Notes: generated by a model from the letters alone, not told the origin. A DNA stretch of 64,000 nucleotides from an uncultured Collinsella sp. (GCA_900541205.1 UQIV01000004.1:43277-107276); one strand, 5' to 3'. Positions 1-8,570 are shown, counted from the stretch's first letter. Numbers and translations are program-made.

Positions 1-1
1 C

Positions 2-796
2 GAGCAGAACAAGGTTGACATCCCCACGATCCGCGCCGTCCGCGTCGCCGCAATGGGCCCGCTCGGTGGTATCGGTGACGCCCTGTTCTGGCTGACGCTC
101 GTGCCTATCACGGCCGGCATCACCTCCAACATGGCCATCAACGGCAACGCCGCTGCGCCGATCATCTTCCTGGTGATCTTCAACGCCGTCCAGTTCGCTC
201 TGCGCTTCTGGCTCATGAACTGGTCCTACAAGCTTGGCACCAGCGCTATTGACGCTCTGACCGCCAACATGCAGGCCTTCACGCGTGCCGCTTCCATCAT
301 GGGCGTCTTCGTCGTCGGTTGCCTGGTCGTCACCATGGGTGGCACCCAGATCAACCTCCAGATCCCCAACGGCACCACCCGTGGCCTTGCCCCTACTACC
401 GTGATCGTCTCCGAGAAGGAGGCCGAGAACTTCACCGGTATGGAGGGCATCGATACCGAGACCGCTGAGGCCGGTACCATCGCCATGACCGATGAGGACG
501 GCAACGCCCTCACCGCCACCGATGCCGACGGCAACGAGGTCAAGTGCGGCGTCGCCGATCTGGGCAACGGCATGGAGTCCGTGACCTACGCTACCGTTAC
601 CGAGGATCCGGTCAACTTCTCTGTTGCCGACACCCTCAACACCATCGTCCCGAAGCTCGTCCCGCTTATGCTTACGCTGCTGCTTTACTACATGTTCGCT
701 AAGCACAGCTGGACCCCGACCAAGGGCATTCTCCTGCTCTTCGTCCTTGGCATCCTGGGCGCCGGCCCGCTTGGTCTCTGGCCGAGCATCTGGTAA
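2..796 (+). CDS. PTS mannose/GalNAc-family EIID component, 5' end outside window
   Basis: This is the C-terminal part of a membrane EIID subunit of a mannose/fructose/sorbose/GalNAc-type phosphotransferase permease. The reading frame is open to the left edge, and upstream codons encode the usual IPTIRAVRVAAMGPL-type segment, so the Met at position 53 is internal. The GPLGGIGDALFW motif is typical of the family. Several hydrophobic segments follow, and the end (LLYYMFAKHSWTP, then a last helix) matches EIID proteins. A polar, acidic stretch of roughly 75-80 residues (about residues 115-195 counted from Met53) interrupts the C-terminal part and is longer than I expect for the family. A terminator follows, and the next genes (GntR, agaS, nagA) suggest GalNAc or a related amino sugar as substrate; the exact sugar is inferred. 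Confidence 0.85.
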   Translation, partial: EQNKVDIPTIRAVRVAAMGPLGGIGDALFWLTLVPITAGITSNMAINGNAAAPIIFLVIFNAVQFALRFWLMNWSYKLGTSAIDALTANMQAFTRAASIMGVFVVGCLVVTMGGTQINLQIPNGTTRGLAPTTVIVSEKEAENFTGMEGIDTETAEAGTIAMTDEDGNALTATDADGNEVKCGVADLGNGMESVTYATVTEDPVNFSVADTLNTIVPKLVPLMLTLLLYYMFAKHSWTPTKGILLLFVLGILGAGPLGLWPSIW

Positions 797-862
797 GGCT
801 CTAGCTTGAGGGGTGTGTCCCTACGCGGCTCACACCCCGACCCCTTAAGCCATGTGTATGTT

Positions 863-902
863 AAAAGCCGCGTGCTCGAAAGAGCGCGCGGCTTTTGTTT
901 TC
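863..902 (+). terminator. Rho-independent terminator after EIID
   Basis: The arms AAAAGCCGCG and CGCGGCTTTT enclose a TGCTCGAAAGAGCG loop region and are followed by a T-rich tract (ttttgttttc). It ends the PTS operon before the GntR gene. Confidence 0.85.
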
Positions 903-981
903 TTGATGATTCGGGTGTGGCAGACAGATAATGCTAAACACCCTAGGTAGTTAGCCGAATTCGAGCAAAAGGGAGGATAGG

Positions 982-1713
982 ATGGCGATCGGAGCGCGTA
1001 AGCAACCGCTGTACGATCAGCTGGTCGATATTCTGACCGAAAAGATCGACCATGAATATCGCGCCGGTGACATGATTCCTTCCGAGCGCGAACTTTCGGA
1101 GCGCTATGGTCTCTCGCGCACCACGGTGCGCCTGGCTTTGCAGGAACTGGAGCGTTTAGGACTGGTGGTTCGGCAGCACGGTCGCGGTACCTTTGTGACC
1201 GACCGTTCGGCAAAAGCAACCAATCTTATGCAGTCCTACAGCTTTACCGAGCAGATGCGCGCGATGGGTCGCGACCCCGAGACCACGATTCTCGAGTTTT
1301 GCGAGATGGAGGCCGATAAAAATCTGGCCGAGCATATGGGATTGCGTATCGGTGATCGCATTTTTAAGCTTAAGCGCCTTCGTTCTGCCGACAACATGCC
1401 CATGATGGTCGAACGCAGCTATCTACCAGTTCGTCAATTTCTGTCCCTAAAGCGACCGCTGCTGGAGCGTAAGCCGCTTTACGATGTGATTGAGCAAGAC
1501 TTTCAGCAAAAGATACGCGTGGCCGAAGAGGAGTTCTATGCGAGCATAGCCCGCCCCACCGACGCCCACCTTTTGGGAATTGTCGAGGGCTCGCCTGTGC
1601 TCGATTTGGTCAGGACTACGTATAACGAGTCAAACGAGGTTGTGGAGTACACACTCTCGGTTGCTCGTGCCGATCAGTTTAAATACAAGGTTTACCACCA
1701 GCGTAGCGATTAG
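982..1713 (+). CDS. GntR/HutC-family transcriptional regulator (NagR/AgaR-like)
   Basis: A 243-residue regulator with an N-terminal winged helix-turn-helix (about residues 10-75; IPSERELSERYGLSRTTVRLAL is the recognition region) and a C-terminal UTRA ligand-binding domain (about 90-235). HutC-subfamily members of this kind sense phosphorylated amino sugars. The start is ATG after a GGGAGGA ribosome site. It stands between the EIID terminator and agaS, and a CTGGT-N4-ACCAG palindrome of the NagR/DasR type lies in the agaS promoter just downstream. I infer that it controls the amino-sugar genes and is relieved by GlcNAc-6-P, GalNAc-6-P or GalN-6-P. Confidence 0.88.
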   Translation: MAIGARKQPLYDQLVDILTEKIDHEYRAGDMIPSERELSERYGLSRTTVRLALQELERLGLVVRQHGRGTFVTDRSAKATNLMQSYSFTEQMRAMGRDPETTILEFCEMEADKNLAEHMGLRIGDRIFKLKRLRSADNMPMMVERSYLPVRQFLSLKRPLLERKPLYDVIEQDFQQKIRVAEEEFYASIARPTDAHLLGIVEGSPVLDLVRTTYNESNEVVEYTLSVARADQFKYKVYHQRSD

Positions 1714-1752
1714 TGTCCGCATCGTTTCCATATGATGATTCTTTGCATTTAA

Positions 1753-1788
1753 CTGGTTACTACCAGATAACCAACCGAAGTGTATAAT
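1753..1788 (+). promoter_or_regulatory. GntR-type operator and -10 element of agaS
   Basis: CTGGTTACTACCAG (1753-1766) is a perfect palindrome of the form used by NagR/DasR regulators, and it overlaps a second one, TGGTTA-N8-TAACCA (1754-1773). A TATAAT -10 hexamer lies at 1783-1788. The operator occupies the -35 zone, which would suit a repressor; the GntR gene immediately upstream is the obvious candidate. Confidence 0.6.
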
Positions 1789-1827
1789 TGCACGTCAGAG
1801 GATTACTTCTAGAGAGAGGTATTAAAA

Positions 1828-2994
1828 ATGTTCGAGAAGAGTGTCGAGGAGCTCACCGAGCTCGGCGCCCAGATCACCACGGCCGAGATTGCTCAGCAGC
1901 CCGAGCTTTGGCGTGATACGCTCAACATCTATCGCGAGAACAAGGAGGCCATCGAGGCCTTCCTGGCCGAGGCTCGCGCTATGGGCGAGGGTCGTCTGTC
2001 CGTTGTCTTCACCGGTGCCGGTACGTCCGACTACGTTGGCGATACCTGCGCCCCGTACCTGCGTCACGCTGGCAACACTGATCTCTACGACTTTAAGCCC
2101 ATCGCCACGACCGACATCGTGAGCGCCCCGCGCGACTTCCTGCGCGCCGAGGATCCCACGCTCGTGGTTTCCTTCGCCCGCTCTGGCAACAGCCCCGAGA
2201 GCCTTGCCGCCGTTGCCGTTGCCAAGGAGCTCGTCCACAACGTCAAGTTCCTCAACATCACCTGCGCTCCCGAGGGCAAGCTCGCCGTCGAATCTGCCGA
2301 TGATCCCAACGCGCTGACGCTGCTCATTCCGCGCGCCAACGACAAGGGCTTCGCCATGACCGGTTCTTATTCCTGCATGACCCTGCTCTCTACCCTTATT
2401 TTCGACACTGCCTCTGACGAGCAGAAGGCCGAGTGGGTCGAGACGATTGCCAAGATGGGCGAGGAGGTCATCTCCCGTGAGCCCGAGATCGCCGATTACC
2501 TGGCTGGCGACTTCAACCGCGTGACCTACTTGGGTTCTGGCTCCTTCGGTGGCCTTGCCCAGGAGAGCCAGCTCAAGATCCTCGAGCTCGCTCACGGTCT
2601 GGTCGCTACTTCCTACGACACCTCCATGGGCTATCGTCACGGACCTAAGTCCTTCGTCGACGATAAGACGCTCGTCTTCGTGTTCGTCAACAACGACGCC
2701 TACACCCGTCAGTACGACATCGACATCCTCAACGAGATCGGTGGCGACGAAATCGCTCAGCACACCATCGCCGTTCAGCAGGAAGGTGCCACCGTCTATG
2801 AGGGTGAGTCCTTCACCTTTAAGGGCTACGAGGCACTTCCCGAGGGCTACCTTGCTCTGCCGTTCGTGATGTTTGCCCAGGCTATCAGCCTGCTCAACTC
2901 CGTGCGCGTGGGCAACACGCCCGATACGCCGAGCCCCACCGGCACGGTCAACCGCGTGGTTAAGGGCGTGACGATTCACCCCTTCACCGCTTAA
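1828..2994 (+). CDS. agaS: SIS-domain sugar-phosphate isomerase/deaminase, AgaS type
   Basis: A 388-residue cytoplasmic enzyme with two SIS domains (about residues 35-190 and 215-375). Visible motifs are VFTGAGTSDYVG, SFARSGNSPESLA and MGYRHGPKSFVDD, which bind the sugar phosphate. AgaS proteins convert galactosamine-6-phosphate to tagatose-6-phosphate and ammonia, and the length matches the family. The ATG follows GAGAGAGG. It lies between the GntR gene and nagA and would feed its product to the tagatose-6-P kinase LacC at 6040. A glucosamine-6-P-type substrate cannot be excluded from sequence alone. Confidence 0.88.
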   Translation: MFEKSVEELTELGAQITTAEIAQQPELWRDTLNIYRENKEAIEAFLAEARAMGEGRLSVVFTGAGTSDYVGDTCAPYLRHAGNTDLYDFKPIATTDIVSAPRDFLRAEDPTLVVSFARSGNSPESLAAVAVAKELVHNVKFLNITCAPEGKLAVESADDPNALTLLIPRANDKGFAMTGSYSCMTLLSTLIFDTASDEQKAEWVETIAKMGEEVISREPEIADYLAGDFNRVTYLGSGSFGGLAQESQLKILELAHGLVATSYDTSMGYRHGPKSFVDDKTLVFVFVNNDAYTRQYDIDILNEIGGDEIAQHTIAVQQEGATVYEGESFTFKGYEALPEGYLALPFVMFAQAISLLNSVRVGNTPDTPSPTGTVNRVVKGVTIHPFTA

Positions 2995-3012
2995 TCGCGT
3001 CCCCCTGTAAGG

Positions 3013-3049
3013 GCGCCCGTCCGCTCATAACGGCGGGCGGGCGCTTTTT
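3013..3049 (+). terminator. Terminator after agaS
   Basis: A GC-rich stem (GCGCCCGTCCG paired with CGGCGGGCGGGCGC) with a CTCATAA loop is followed by TTTTTG. It separates agaS from nagA. Confidence 0.85.
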
Positions 3050-3111
3050 GTTTTCCGTGAGCTGGGTATAAGCATCACTACAGTCAACTGCTTTAGAAGC
3101 AAGGAGTGCAT

Positions 3112-4281
3112 ATGAGCACGTACGCAATTAAGGCTGACAAGTTCTTCTTGCCGGCAGGCCCGCAACTGGGCGGCTATCTTATGGTCGAGGATGGCGTCTT
3201 TGGCGCCTGGCAGGCCGACGAGCCCTCTTGCGAGATTAAGGACTACACGGGATCGTGGATCGCACCGGGTATGGTCGATACTCACATCCATGGCTTCTAC
3301 AACCACTCAACTACCGATAACGATCCCGAGGGCATCGATATCAGCTCGACCGAGCTCGCCCGTCGCGGCACCACCAGCTGGCTGCCCACGACGTTCACCG
3401 ATGGCGTCGAGCAGATCAAGGACGCCTGCGCCGCCATCGCTCAGGCGGACGAGGGTCGCGGCCCCGACTTCTGCGGTGCTCGCATTCAGGGCATCTACCT
3501 GGAGGGCCCCTTCTTTACCATGAAGCACGTGGGTGCGCAGAACCCCGCTTATCTTATCGATCCCTCCGAGGAGGTCTTCGATCAGTGGCAGGAGGCTGCG
3601 GGTGGTCGCATCGTTAAGAGCGCCATGGCGGCCGAGCGCGACGGTGCCGCTGCTTATGCGGCTGCTCTGAACGCCAAGGGTGTGGTGACCAGCATCGGTC
3701 ACTCCGACGCCACCTACGATGAGTGCATCGCCGCCATCAACGCCGGTGCCAGCTGCTTTACGCATACCTATAACGGTCAGCGCGGGCTGCATCACCGTGA
3801 GCCCGGTGTCGTGGGCGCTGCCATGTCCACGCCCGAGACCTACGCCGAGATCATCTGTGACGGCAAGCACGTAAACCCTGCCGCCATCAAGGCACTGCTG
3901 CAGGCAAAGGGCTGGCAGCACACGGTGCTCATCACCGACTGCCTGGGTTGCGGCGGCATGCCCGAGGGCAGCTACACCAGTGGTGGCATGGACGTCATCA
4001 TGAAGGACAACCTGTGCTGGCTCGCTGACGGCAAGAGCATTGCCGGCTCGGTGCTCACGCTTGCCCAGGGCGTCAAGAACATCGTCGACTGGGGCATCGC
4101 CAGCGCCGATATCGCCATTCGCATGGCAACCGAGGTGCCGGCACGCTCCGCGCACATCGAGGATAAGTGCGGCAGCATCATGCCGGGTCGCGACGCCGAC
4201 TTTGTCGTGTTCGACCATGAGCTCACCCTCGTCGAGACGTATGTTGGCGGCCAGAGCGTCGGCAACGCCTTTACCGAGTAA
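3112..4281 (+). CDS. nagA: N-acetyl(galactos/glucos)amine-6-phosphate deacetylase
   Basis: A 389-residue metal-dependent amidohydrolase that removes acetate from GlcNAc-6-P or GalNAc-6-P. The metal and catalytic residues are in place: H58 and H60 in DTHIHG, E131 in YLEGPFF, H197 in IGHSDATYDE, H218 in THTYNG, and D276 in LITDCLGCGG. I chose ATG 3112, five bases after AAGGAG, over the GTG two codons earlier. Its neighbour agaS points to GalNAc-6-P as the main substrate (NagA/AgaA are not separable by eye). A short diverged copy of its 3' end lies at 7009-7140. Confidence 0.92.
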   Translation: MSTYAIKADKFFLPAGPQLGGYLMVEDGVFGAWQADEPSCEIKDYTGSWIAPGMVDTHIHGFYNHSTTDNDPEGIDISSTELARRGTTSWLPTTFTDGVEQIKDACAAIAQADEGRGPDFCGARIQGIYLEGPFFTMKHVGAQNPAYLIDPSEEVFDQWQEAAGGRIVKSAMAAERDGAAAYAAALNAKGVVTSIGHSDATYDECIAAINAGASCFTHTYNGQRGLHHREPGVVGAAMSTPETYAEIICDGKHVNPAAIKALLQAKGWQHTVLITDCLGCGGMPEGSYTSGGMDVIMKDNLCWLADGKSIAGSVLTLAQGVKNIVDWGIASADIAIRMATEVPARSAHIEDKCGSIMPGRDADFVVFDHELTLVETYVGGQSVGNAFTE

Positions 4282-4285
4282 CGAT

Positions 4286-4326
4286 AGAAAAAGACGGCGG
4301 GCCCGAATCTGCTCGGACCCGCCGTA
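4286..4326 (-). terminator. Terminator between convergent nagA and flavodoxin genes
   Basis: Read on the minus strand, an ACGGCGGGTCCGA stem closes with TCGGGCCCGCCGT and runs into TCTTTTTC. This fits the minus-strand flavodoxin gene and may also stop nagA transcripts. Confidence 0.75.
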
Positions 4327-4356
4327 TGGGTTAAACGCTCAAAAGCACCTTCACAG

Positions 4357-4941
4357 TTACAGCTTGTTAGCGATCTTCTTTGCCGTGCGCTTGACGCCGG
4401 CCACAAGACCTCCCGCAGGATGCTCCTTTTCGTAGGCTAGACGCTTCTCACGCTTGGCGTACTCTTCGACGATGATGTCGCCATACTCGTCTTCGATCTT
4501 GTCGAAGAAGTCGACGGCGCCCTTAATTTCCTCGGCGGTCGGGTGTCCCTTTTGGACACCGCCGGCGAGCTTGAACGGCCCCCACGTATCAAAGCCGGGG
4601 CAGCCGTAGACACCCATAAAGATGGCCTGCCTCATGCGGCAGATGCCATCGATATCCTTGCCGTACCACTTGTTTTTGCCACCGTAGGTCATAAGGCCAA
4701 ACACCTTGTCCTGCGGCTGCAGCACGTTCGTGAGCACGCGTGCCATGTCCTTGTCGATCTCGGAGTAATAGATTCCCGTGGCGACACCGATCAGATGATA
4801 TTCGTGCAGGTTGGGATACTCGTTTTTGCCAAGCGCCTTGACGTCGAGGGTATCGATCTCGGGGTGTGCCTCGACGATGGCGTCCACGAGCTTTTTCGTA
4901 TTGCCGTGATGGCGCGAGGCGTAGAGGATGATGGTTCGCAT
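4357..4941 (-). CDS. Flavodoxin-family protein
   Basis: A 194-residue protein with the flavodoxin fold. The N terminus, MRTIILYASRHHGNTKKLVD, is the FMN phosphate-binding loop, and GLMTYGGKNKWYGK lies near the second FMN loop. It probably carries electrons or acts as an FMN-dependent reductase in the cytoplasm; the partner is unknown. I chose the ATG at 4941 because it opens directly on the beta-strand/FMN loop and has AAAGG upstream; an in-frame start ten codons earlier lacks this. It stands alone, convergent to nagA and divergent from lacX1. The lysine-rich tail (about the last 30 residues) is not part of the core fold. Confidence 0.82.
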   Translation of the reverse strand: MRTIILYASRHHGNTKKLVDAIVEAHPEIDTLDVKALGKNEYPNLHEYHLIGVATGIYYSEIDKDMARVLTNVLQPQDKVFGLMTYGGKNKWYGKDIDGICRMRQAIFMGVYGCPGFDTWGPFKLAGGVQKGHPTAEEIKGAVDFFDKIEDEYGDIIVEEYAKREKRLAYEKEHPAGGLVAGVKRTAKKIANKL

Positions 4942-5098
4942 AAGAAGGCCTTTCAGCTGTAATTGCATCAATGTCTGTATGGTACCCCGTTACATGGCTG
5001 GGATACCGGACGCGTCGATGAACGTGCGGGTTTGTCCTTTGGTCAGGGCCGAGACGGGTTCTTGCGAGCAAAAAAGCAGTTGTTCGAAAGGATGGGCA

Positions 5099-5980
5099 AT
5101 GGAATACGCTCTCTCCAACGATTCGATTTCTATTAAGGTGTCCACGGCTGGCGGTTCGTTTACCTCGATTGAGGCCGGAGGTCGCGAGTATCTGTGGCAG
5201 GGCGATCCCGCCGTGTGGTCTGGCCAGGCACCGATTTGCTTCCCGATTTGCGGAGGCTTGCGCGACAACAGCGCCATGACGTTTGCCGGGCATCATGTAA
5301 AGCTCGCTCGCCACGGGTTTGCGCGCAAACAGGAGTGGAAGCTGCTGAGCCAAGGCGAGAACGAGCTGGCGATGTGCCTGGCTTCGGAGGATAACGCCGC
5401 GCTGCTGAGCGATTATCCGTACCCGTTTAAGCTTGTCGCTCGTTATACGCTCGAGGATACCGCCGTGCGCGTCTCCTATGAGGTGACCAACGAGGGGACC
5501 GAGGACATGCCGTTCTTTATCGGCGGTCATCCCGGCTTTAGGTGTCCGCTCGATGAGGGCGAGGCCTATACGGACTACGAGTTGCGCTTTGAGAAAGACG
5601 AGGCTGCGGAGCTCTGCACCGCCGTTCCCTCGACTGGCTTGATTGACGTGGCAAACCGCTCCAAGAACCCCATGGTGGGAAAGACGCTGCCCCTGTCGCA
5701 CGAGCTCTTCGATTTTGCGGAGACCATCTTTGACGTGCTCGAGAGCCGTCAGGTTACGCTTTCTAAGAAGGGGGAGGACAAGGGCGTCCGCCTGAGCTTT
5801 GAGGGCTTCCCGTATCTCATTGTGTGGAGTAAGCCCGAGGGCGATTTTGTTGCAGTTGAACCCTGGGGCGGCCTCTCGACCTGCTCCGATGAGGACGACG
5901 TACTTGAGCATAAGCGCGGCTGCCTTGTCGCCAAGCCCAAGGAGACCATCGTACGCTCGTTCACGATTGAGATTCTGTAA
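5099..5980 (+). CDS. lacX: LacX-like aldose 1-epimerase family protein, copy 1
   Basis: A 293-residue beta-sandwich protein of the aldose 1-epimerase superfamily, LacX branch. Characteristic stretches are QAPICFPICGGLRD, LARHGFARKQEW with the conserved His, GGHPGFRCPLDEGE and VAVEPWGGLST. LacX proteins accompany tagatose-pathway genes and probably act on the anomers of hexoses or hexose phosphates. The ATG at 5099 follows AAAGGA. lacC1 begins 60 bases downstream, so the two likely form an operon. The pair is repeated at 29911-31781 with high similarity throughout, and the two LacX proteins are the same length. Confidence 0.85.
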   Translation: MEYALSNDSISIKVSTAGGSFTSIEAGGREYLWQGDPAVWSGQAPICFPICGGLRDNSAMTFAGHHVKLARHGFARKQEWKLLSQGENELAMCLASEDNAALLSDYPYPFKLVARYTLEDTAVRVSYEVTNEGTEDMPFFIGGHPGFRCPLDEGEAYTDYELRFEKDEAAELCTAVPSTGLIDVANRSKNPMVGKTLPLSHELFDFAETIFDVLESRQVTLSKKGEDKGVRLSFEGFPYLIVWSKPEGDFVAVEPWGGLSTCSDEDDVLEHKRGCLVAKPKETIVRSFTIEIL

Positions 5981-6039
5981 TTCCGTTTTGTCGACTCGTA
6001 TCGCGAGGCACAAGGAGCCTGCGAGATAAGGAGCTAAAA

Positions 6040-6975
6040 ATGATCCTCACCGTTACGATGAACCCGTCTGTCGATACGCGCTATCAGCTCGATGAGCTCA
6101 TTATCGACGACGTCAACCGCGTGACGCCCGAAAAGACCGCCGGCGGCAAGGGCCTCAACGTGGCCCGTGTGCTGGGTCAGCTGGGCGACGACGTTGTGGC
6201 AACCGGTCTACTCGGCGGCCACATGGGCGCCTACATGGCTGAGCTCATGGACGCCAACGGTATTAACAACGACTTTGTGCCCATCAAGGGCGAGACTCGA
6301 ATTTGCCTCAACATTCTCCACGCCGGCAACCAGACCGAGCTGCTCGAGAGCGGCCCGACAATTGCCCCCGAGGAGCTCGATGCCTTTACCGCCAAATTTA
6401 CTGAGCTTGCGGGCAAGGCCGACGTTGTCACCATTTCGGGTTCTCTGCCCCGCGGTGTCGAGGCAGACTACTATGCCAAGATCACGGGCATTGCCGAGAA
6501 CGCCGGCGCCAAGGTGCTGCTCGATACCTCGGGCGCTTCGCTCGAGGCCGCCCTTAAGTCCGAAATTAAGCCCGAGCTGGTCAAGCCTAACCTGACCGAG
6601 ATCAATGGCCTTCTGGGCACGAGCTTTACCACCGACGATGTGGACGAGCTCCGTGCCGCGCTCGCCTCTGACGCCCGTTTCTCCGATATCCCCTGGGTCG
6701 TCGTGTCCATGGGCGCTGCCGGCTCCGTTGGCTTCCACAATGGCCGTGCGTTCCGCGCAAAGACGCCCGATATCCCTGCCGTTAACGCCACGGGCTCTGG
6801 TGACTCCACTATCGCAGGCTTCGCACATGCCATCGCTGCTGGCGCAGACGACGAGACGGTGCTGCGTACCGCCAACACCTGCGGCAAGCTCAACGCCATG
6901 GATCCCATGACCGGCCATCTGGTCATGGACCGTTGGGACGAGGTCTACAACGGCGTTGTCGTGACTGAGCTGTAA
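6040..6975 (+). CDS. lacC: Tagatose-6-phosphate kinase (PfkB family), copy 1
   Basis: A 311-residue PfkB-family sugar kinase, LacC/FruK branch, which phosphorylates tagatose-6-P to tagatose-1,6-bisphosphate with ATP. The N-terminal motif GGKGLN is at residues 35-40, and the C-terminal signature TGSGDSTIAGF contains the catalytic base D255. KPNLTEINGLLG is the usual nucleotide-side motif. The start follows AAGGAG. It sits behind lacX1 and downstream of agaS/nagA, so it should receive tagatose-6-P from AgaS. Fructose-1-P kinase activity is the main alternative. Copy 2 at 30846 has the same length and is nearly identical over most of its sequence. Confidence 0.88.
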   Translation: MILTVTMNPSVDTRYQLDELIIDDVNRVTPEKTAGGKGLNVARVLGQLGDDVVATGLLGGHMGAYMAELMDANGINNDFVPIKGETRICLNILHAGNQTELLESGPTIAPEELDAFTAKFTELAGKADVVTISGSLPRGVEADYYAKITGIAENAGAKVLLDTSGASLEAALKSEIKPELVKPNLTEINGLLGTSFTTDDVDELRAALASDARFSDIPWVVVSMGAAGSVGFHNGRAFRAKTPDIPAVNATGSGDSTIAGFAHAIAAGADDETVLRTANTCGKLNAMDPMTGHLVMDRWDEVYNGVVVTEL

Positions 6976-7008
6976 GAGTTTGGGCGACGGCTCCGGCATC
7001 GCTTGCTA

Positions 7009-7140
7009 GCTCATGTTGACGACAAGTGCGGTAGCATTATGCCGGGGCGCGACGCCGACTTTGTCGTGTTCAATCCCGACCTTACCCTGGTCGAGACGTA
7101 TGTGGGTGGCAACAGCGTCGGTAACGCGTTTATCGAGTAG
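7009..7140 (+). pseudogene. Remnant of a second nagA (C-terminal 43 codons)
   Basis: The frame from 7009 to the TAG at 7138-7140 encodes AHVDDKCGSIMPGRDADF and onward to NSVGNAFIE. This matches the last ~43 residues of the intact NagA (AHIEDKCGSIMPGRDADF to QSVGNAFTE). There is no start codon or ribosome site, and the sequence just upstream (about 6990-7008) resembles the preceding nagA codons only with a small frameshift. It lies between lacC1 and the YhcH-family gene, so an earlier cluster probably held a second nagA here that was deleted except for its tail. Confidence 0.85.
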
Positions 7141-7172
7141 CCGCCAAAGGAACGATCCGAGAGGGGATTTAG

Positions 7173-7646
7173 ATGATTTACGGTGCACTGGGCGATATCG
7201 AGGAGTACCGCGGAATGCTCAAGGGCCTCGACGTGCTGATTGATTGGCTCGAGGAGAACGATCCGGCGGAGCTCGAGGTCGGCAGCCATCCGATTCTGGG
7301 CGACAAGGTCTTTGCGAACGTCATGGCTCCTACGACGCGTCCCGAGGCCGAGGCTCACTATGAGACGCATCAGCGCTATCACGACCTGCAGATCGACATT
7401 GAGGGTCGCGAGGCCTTTAAGGTTGCCACGGGCAGCCTGACGCTGGTCCAGGAGTTTGACGAGAAGGACGACTACGATCTGGTCGATTCCGACGCCTCGA
7501 TTGCCGGCGATCTTGCTGACGATAAGTTTGCGCTGTTCGTTGCCGGCGAGCCTCACATGCCCACGCTCGAGTTCCCGGGCGATGGCGCGCAGCCGGTCAA
7601 GAAGATCTGCTTTAAGCTGCTTGCAGACGCTTACTGGGAGGAGTAG
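7173..7646 (+). CDS. YhcH/YjgK/YiaL (DUF386) family protein
   Basis: A 157-residue cupin-like protein of the YhcH/YjgK/YiaL family. Typical features are MIYGALGDIEEYRG at the start, the HYETHQRYHDLQIDIEG motif with likely metal-binding His and Glu residues, and HMPTLEF near the end. Family members go with sialic acid, N-acetylmannosamine and beta-galactoside operons, and are thought to act as anomerases or isomerases on acylated amino sugars. The ATG follows GAGAGGGG. Its place behind lacC1 and the nagA remnant fits amino-sugar use; the precise substrate is unknown. Confidence 0.85.
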   Translation: MIYGALGDIEEYRGMLKGLDVLIDWLEENDPAELEVGSHPILGDKVFANVMAPTTRPEAEAHYETHQRYHDLQIDIEGREAFKVATGSLTLVQEFDEKDDYDLVDSDASIAGDLADDKFALFVAGEPHMPTLEFPGDGAQPVKKICFKLLADAYWEE

Positions 7647-7805
7647 CGCACTGCTCGTGAGCTAGCGTGATTTCCCTTGGGGAACGCGTTTGAGCCCCGC
7701 TGATCGCGGTCCCCTTGGGGATTGCGGTTGGCGGGGCTTGTTGTTGAGTAGGGGAGTTGCCGACGGCGTTGTGCTTGGATTGGCGGATGCGCGCTCGAAA
7801 TCGGC

Positions 7806-7830
7806 AACAAAAAAGCCGCCCGAAGGCGGC
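7806..7830 (-). terminator. Terminator of the tRNA-Thr transcript
   Basis: On the minus strand GCCGCC-TTCG-GGCGGC is followed by TTTTTT, directly downstream of the tRNA. Confidence 0.85.
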
Positions 7831-7842
7831 TATCTTGTGCAA

Positions 7843-7918
7843 TGGAGCCAGCGACCGGGCTCGAACCGGTGACCCCCGCTTTACGAGAGCGGTGCTCTAC
7901 CAACTGAGCTACGCTGGC
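7843..7918 (-). tRNA. tRNA-Thr (anticodon CGT)
   Basis: The minus strand folds as a 76-nt cloverleaf with encoded CCA. The acceptor stem is GCCAGCG/CGCTGGC, the D arm GCTC..GAGC, the anticodon stem CCGCT/AGCGG around loop CTCGTAA (anticodon CGT, reading ACG), and the T arm ACCGG-TTCGAGC-CCGGT. Confidence 0.95.
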
Positions 7919-8075
7919 GGCCATGTGATGACGCAACTGAGGCGTCAACGGCTGTCTATGATACGGGACATCGCAAATCCGCGCAAGTGTTCTGACGGCT
8001 TTTCTCACTTTAAATGCACTAATATTGGAGACGTGATGTCTTGCTCTTACGGGTCTCAAACAGAATGGGGTGGCG

Positions 8076-8570
8076 ATGGCTCAACCCAAGATTCTTCTCA
8101 CACGCATCGATGACCGGTTTATTTACGGGCAAGACGTTGAGCTGTGGAACGAAGTCGTGGGTTCCAACCTTGTTTTAATCGTCAACGATGAGATTGCGGC
8201 TGATTCGCGCAAGTGGGCCCCTATGAGGGTGGCGACACCCGAGGGTGTCTGGACGCGGTTTTTCTCGGTGCAAAGGACTGTCGACATCATTCATACCGCA
8301 ACGCCGCGCCAAAGGATTCTCATCATGGTGGCGTCGCCCACGGATGCACTCGCGCTGGTTAAGGGTGGTGTGCCGATCACCAAGATCAGCATTGGCCATA
8401 TGCAGGCGGGGGAGGGCAAGCACCCCATAACGCCCGCAGTCGCCGTAGACGATACGGACATCGCTGCCTTCAAAGAGCTACAAGAACTCGGCATAGAGCT
8501 AGAAATCCGTTACCTCCCCAGCTCCAATCCCGACCCCATCCAACTAGTCATTGGGGACGTTCTTAAATGA
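8076..8570 (+). CDS. Orphan PTS mannose-family EIIB with active-site His replaced by Tyr
   Basis: A 164-residue EIIB domain of the mannose/GalNAc PTS family. The fold is clear from ILLTRIDDRFIYGQDVELW at the start, LIMVASPTDALALVKGGVP, ISIGHMQAGEGK, and ELGIELEIRYLPS. The catalytic loop normally reads RIDxRLIHGQV, with the His carrying the phosphate; here it reads FIYGQD, so Tyr17 (codon TAC) replaces His. Phosphotransfer should be lost, which suggests a regulatory or decaying protein. The last codons (LVIGDVLK, stop) come from the repeat at 8544-8577. No IIA, IIC or IID is adjacent. GTG 8070 is an alternative start. Confidence 0.8.
   Translation: MAQPKILLTRIDDRFIYGQDVELWNEVVGSNLVLIVNDEIAADSRKWAPMRVATPEGVWTRFFSVQRTVDIIHTATPRQRILIMVASPTDALALVKGGVPITKISIGHMQAGEGKHPITPAVAVDDTDIAAFKELQELGIELEIRYLPSSNPDPIQLVIGDVLK

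Noticed and set aside
1822..2979. 385-residue minus-strand open frame opposite agaS
   Set aside because: Antisense shadow of the SIS-domain gene; no start signal or recognisable domain.
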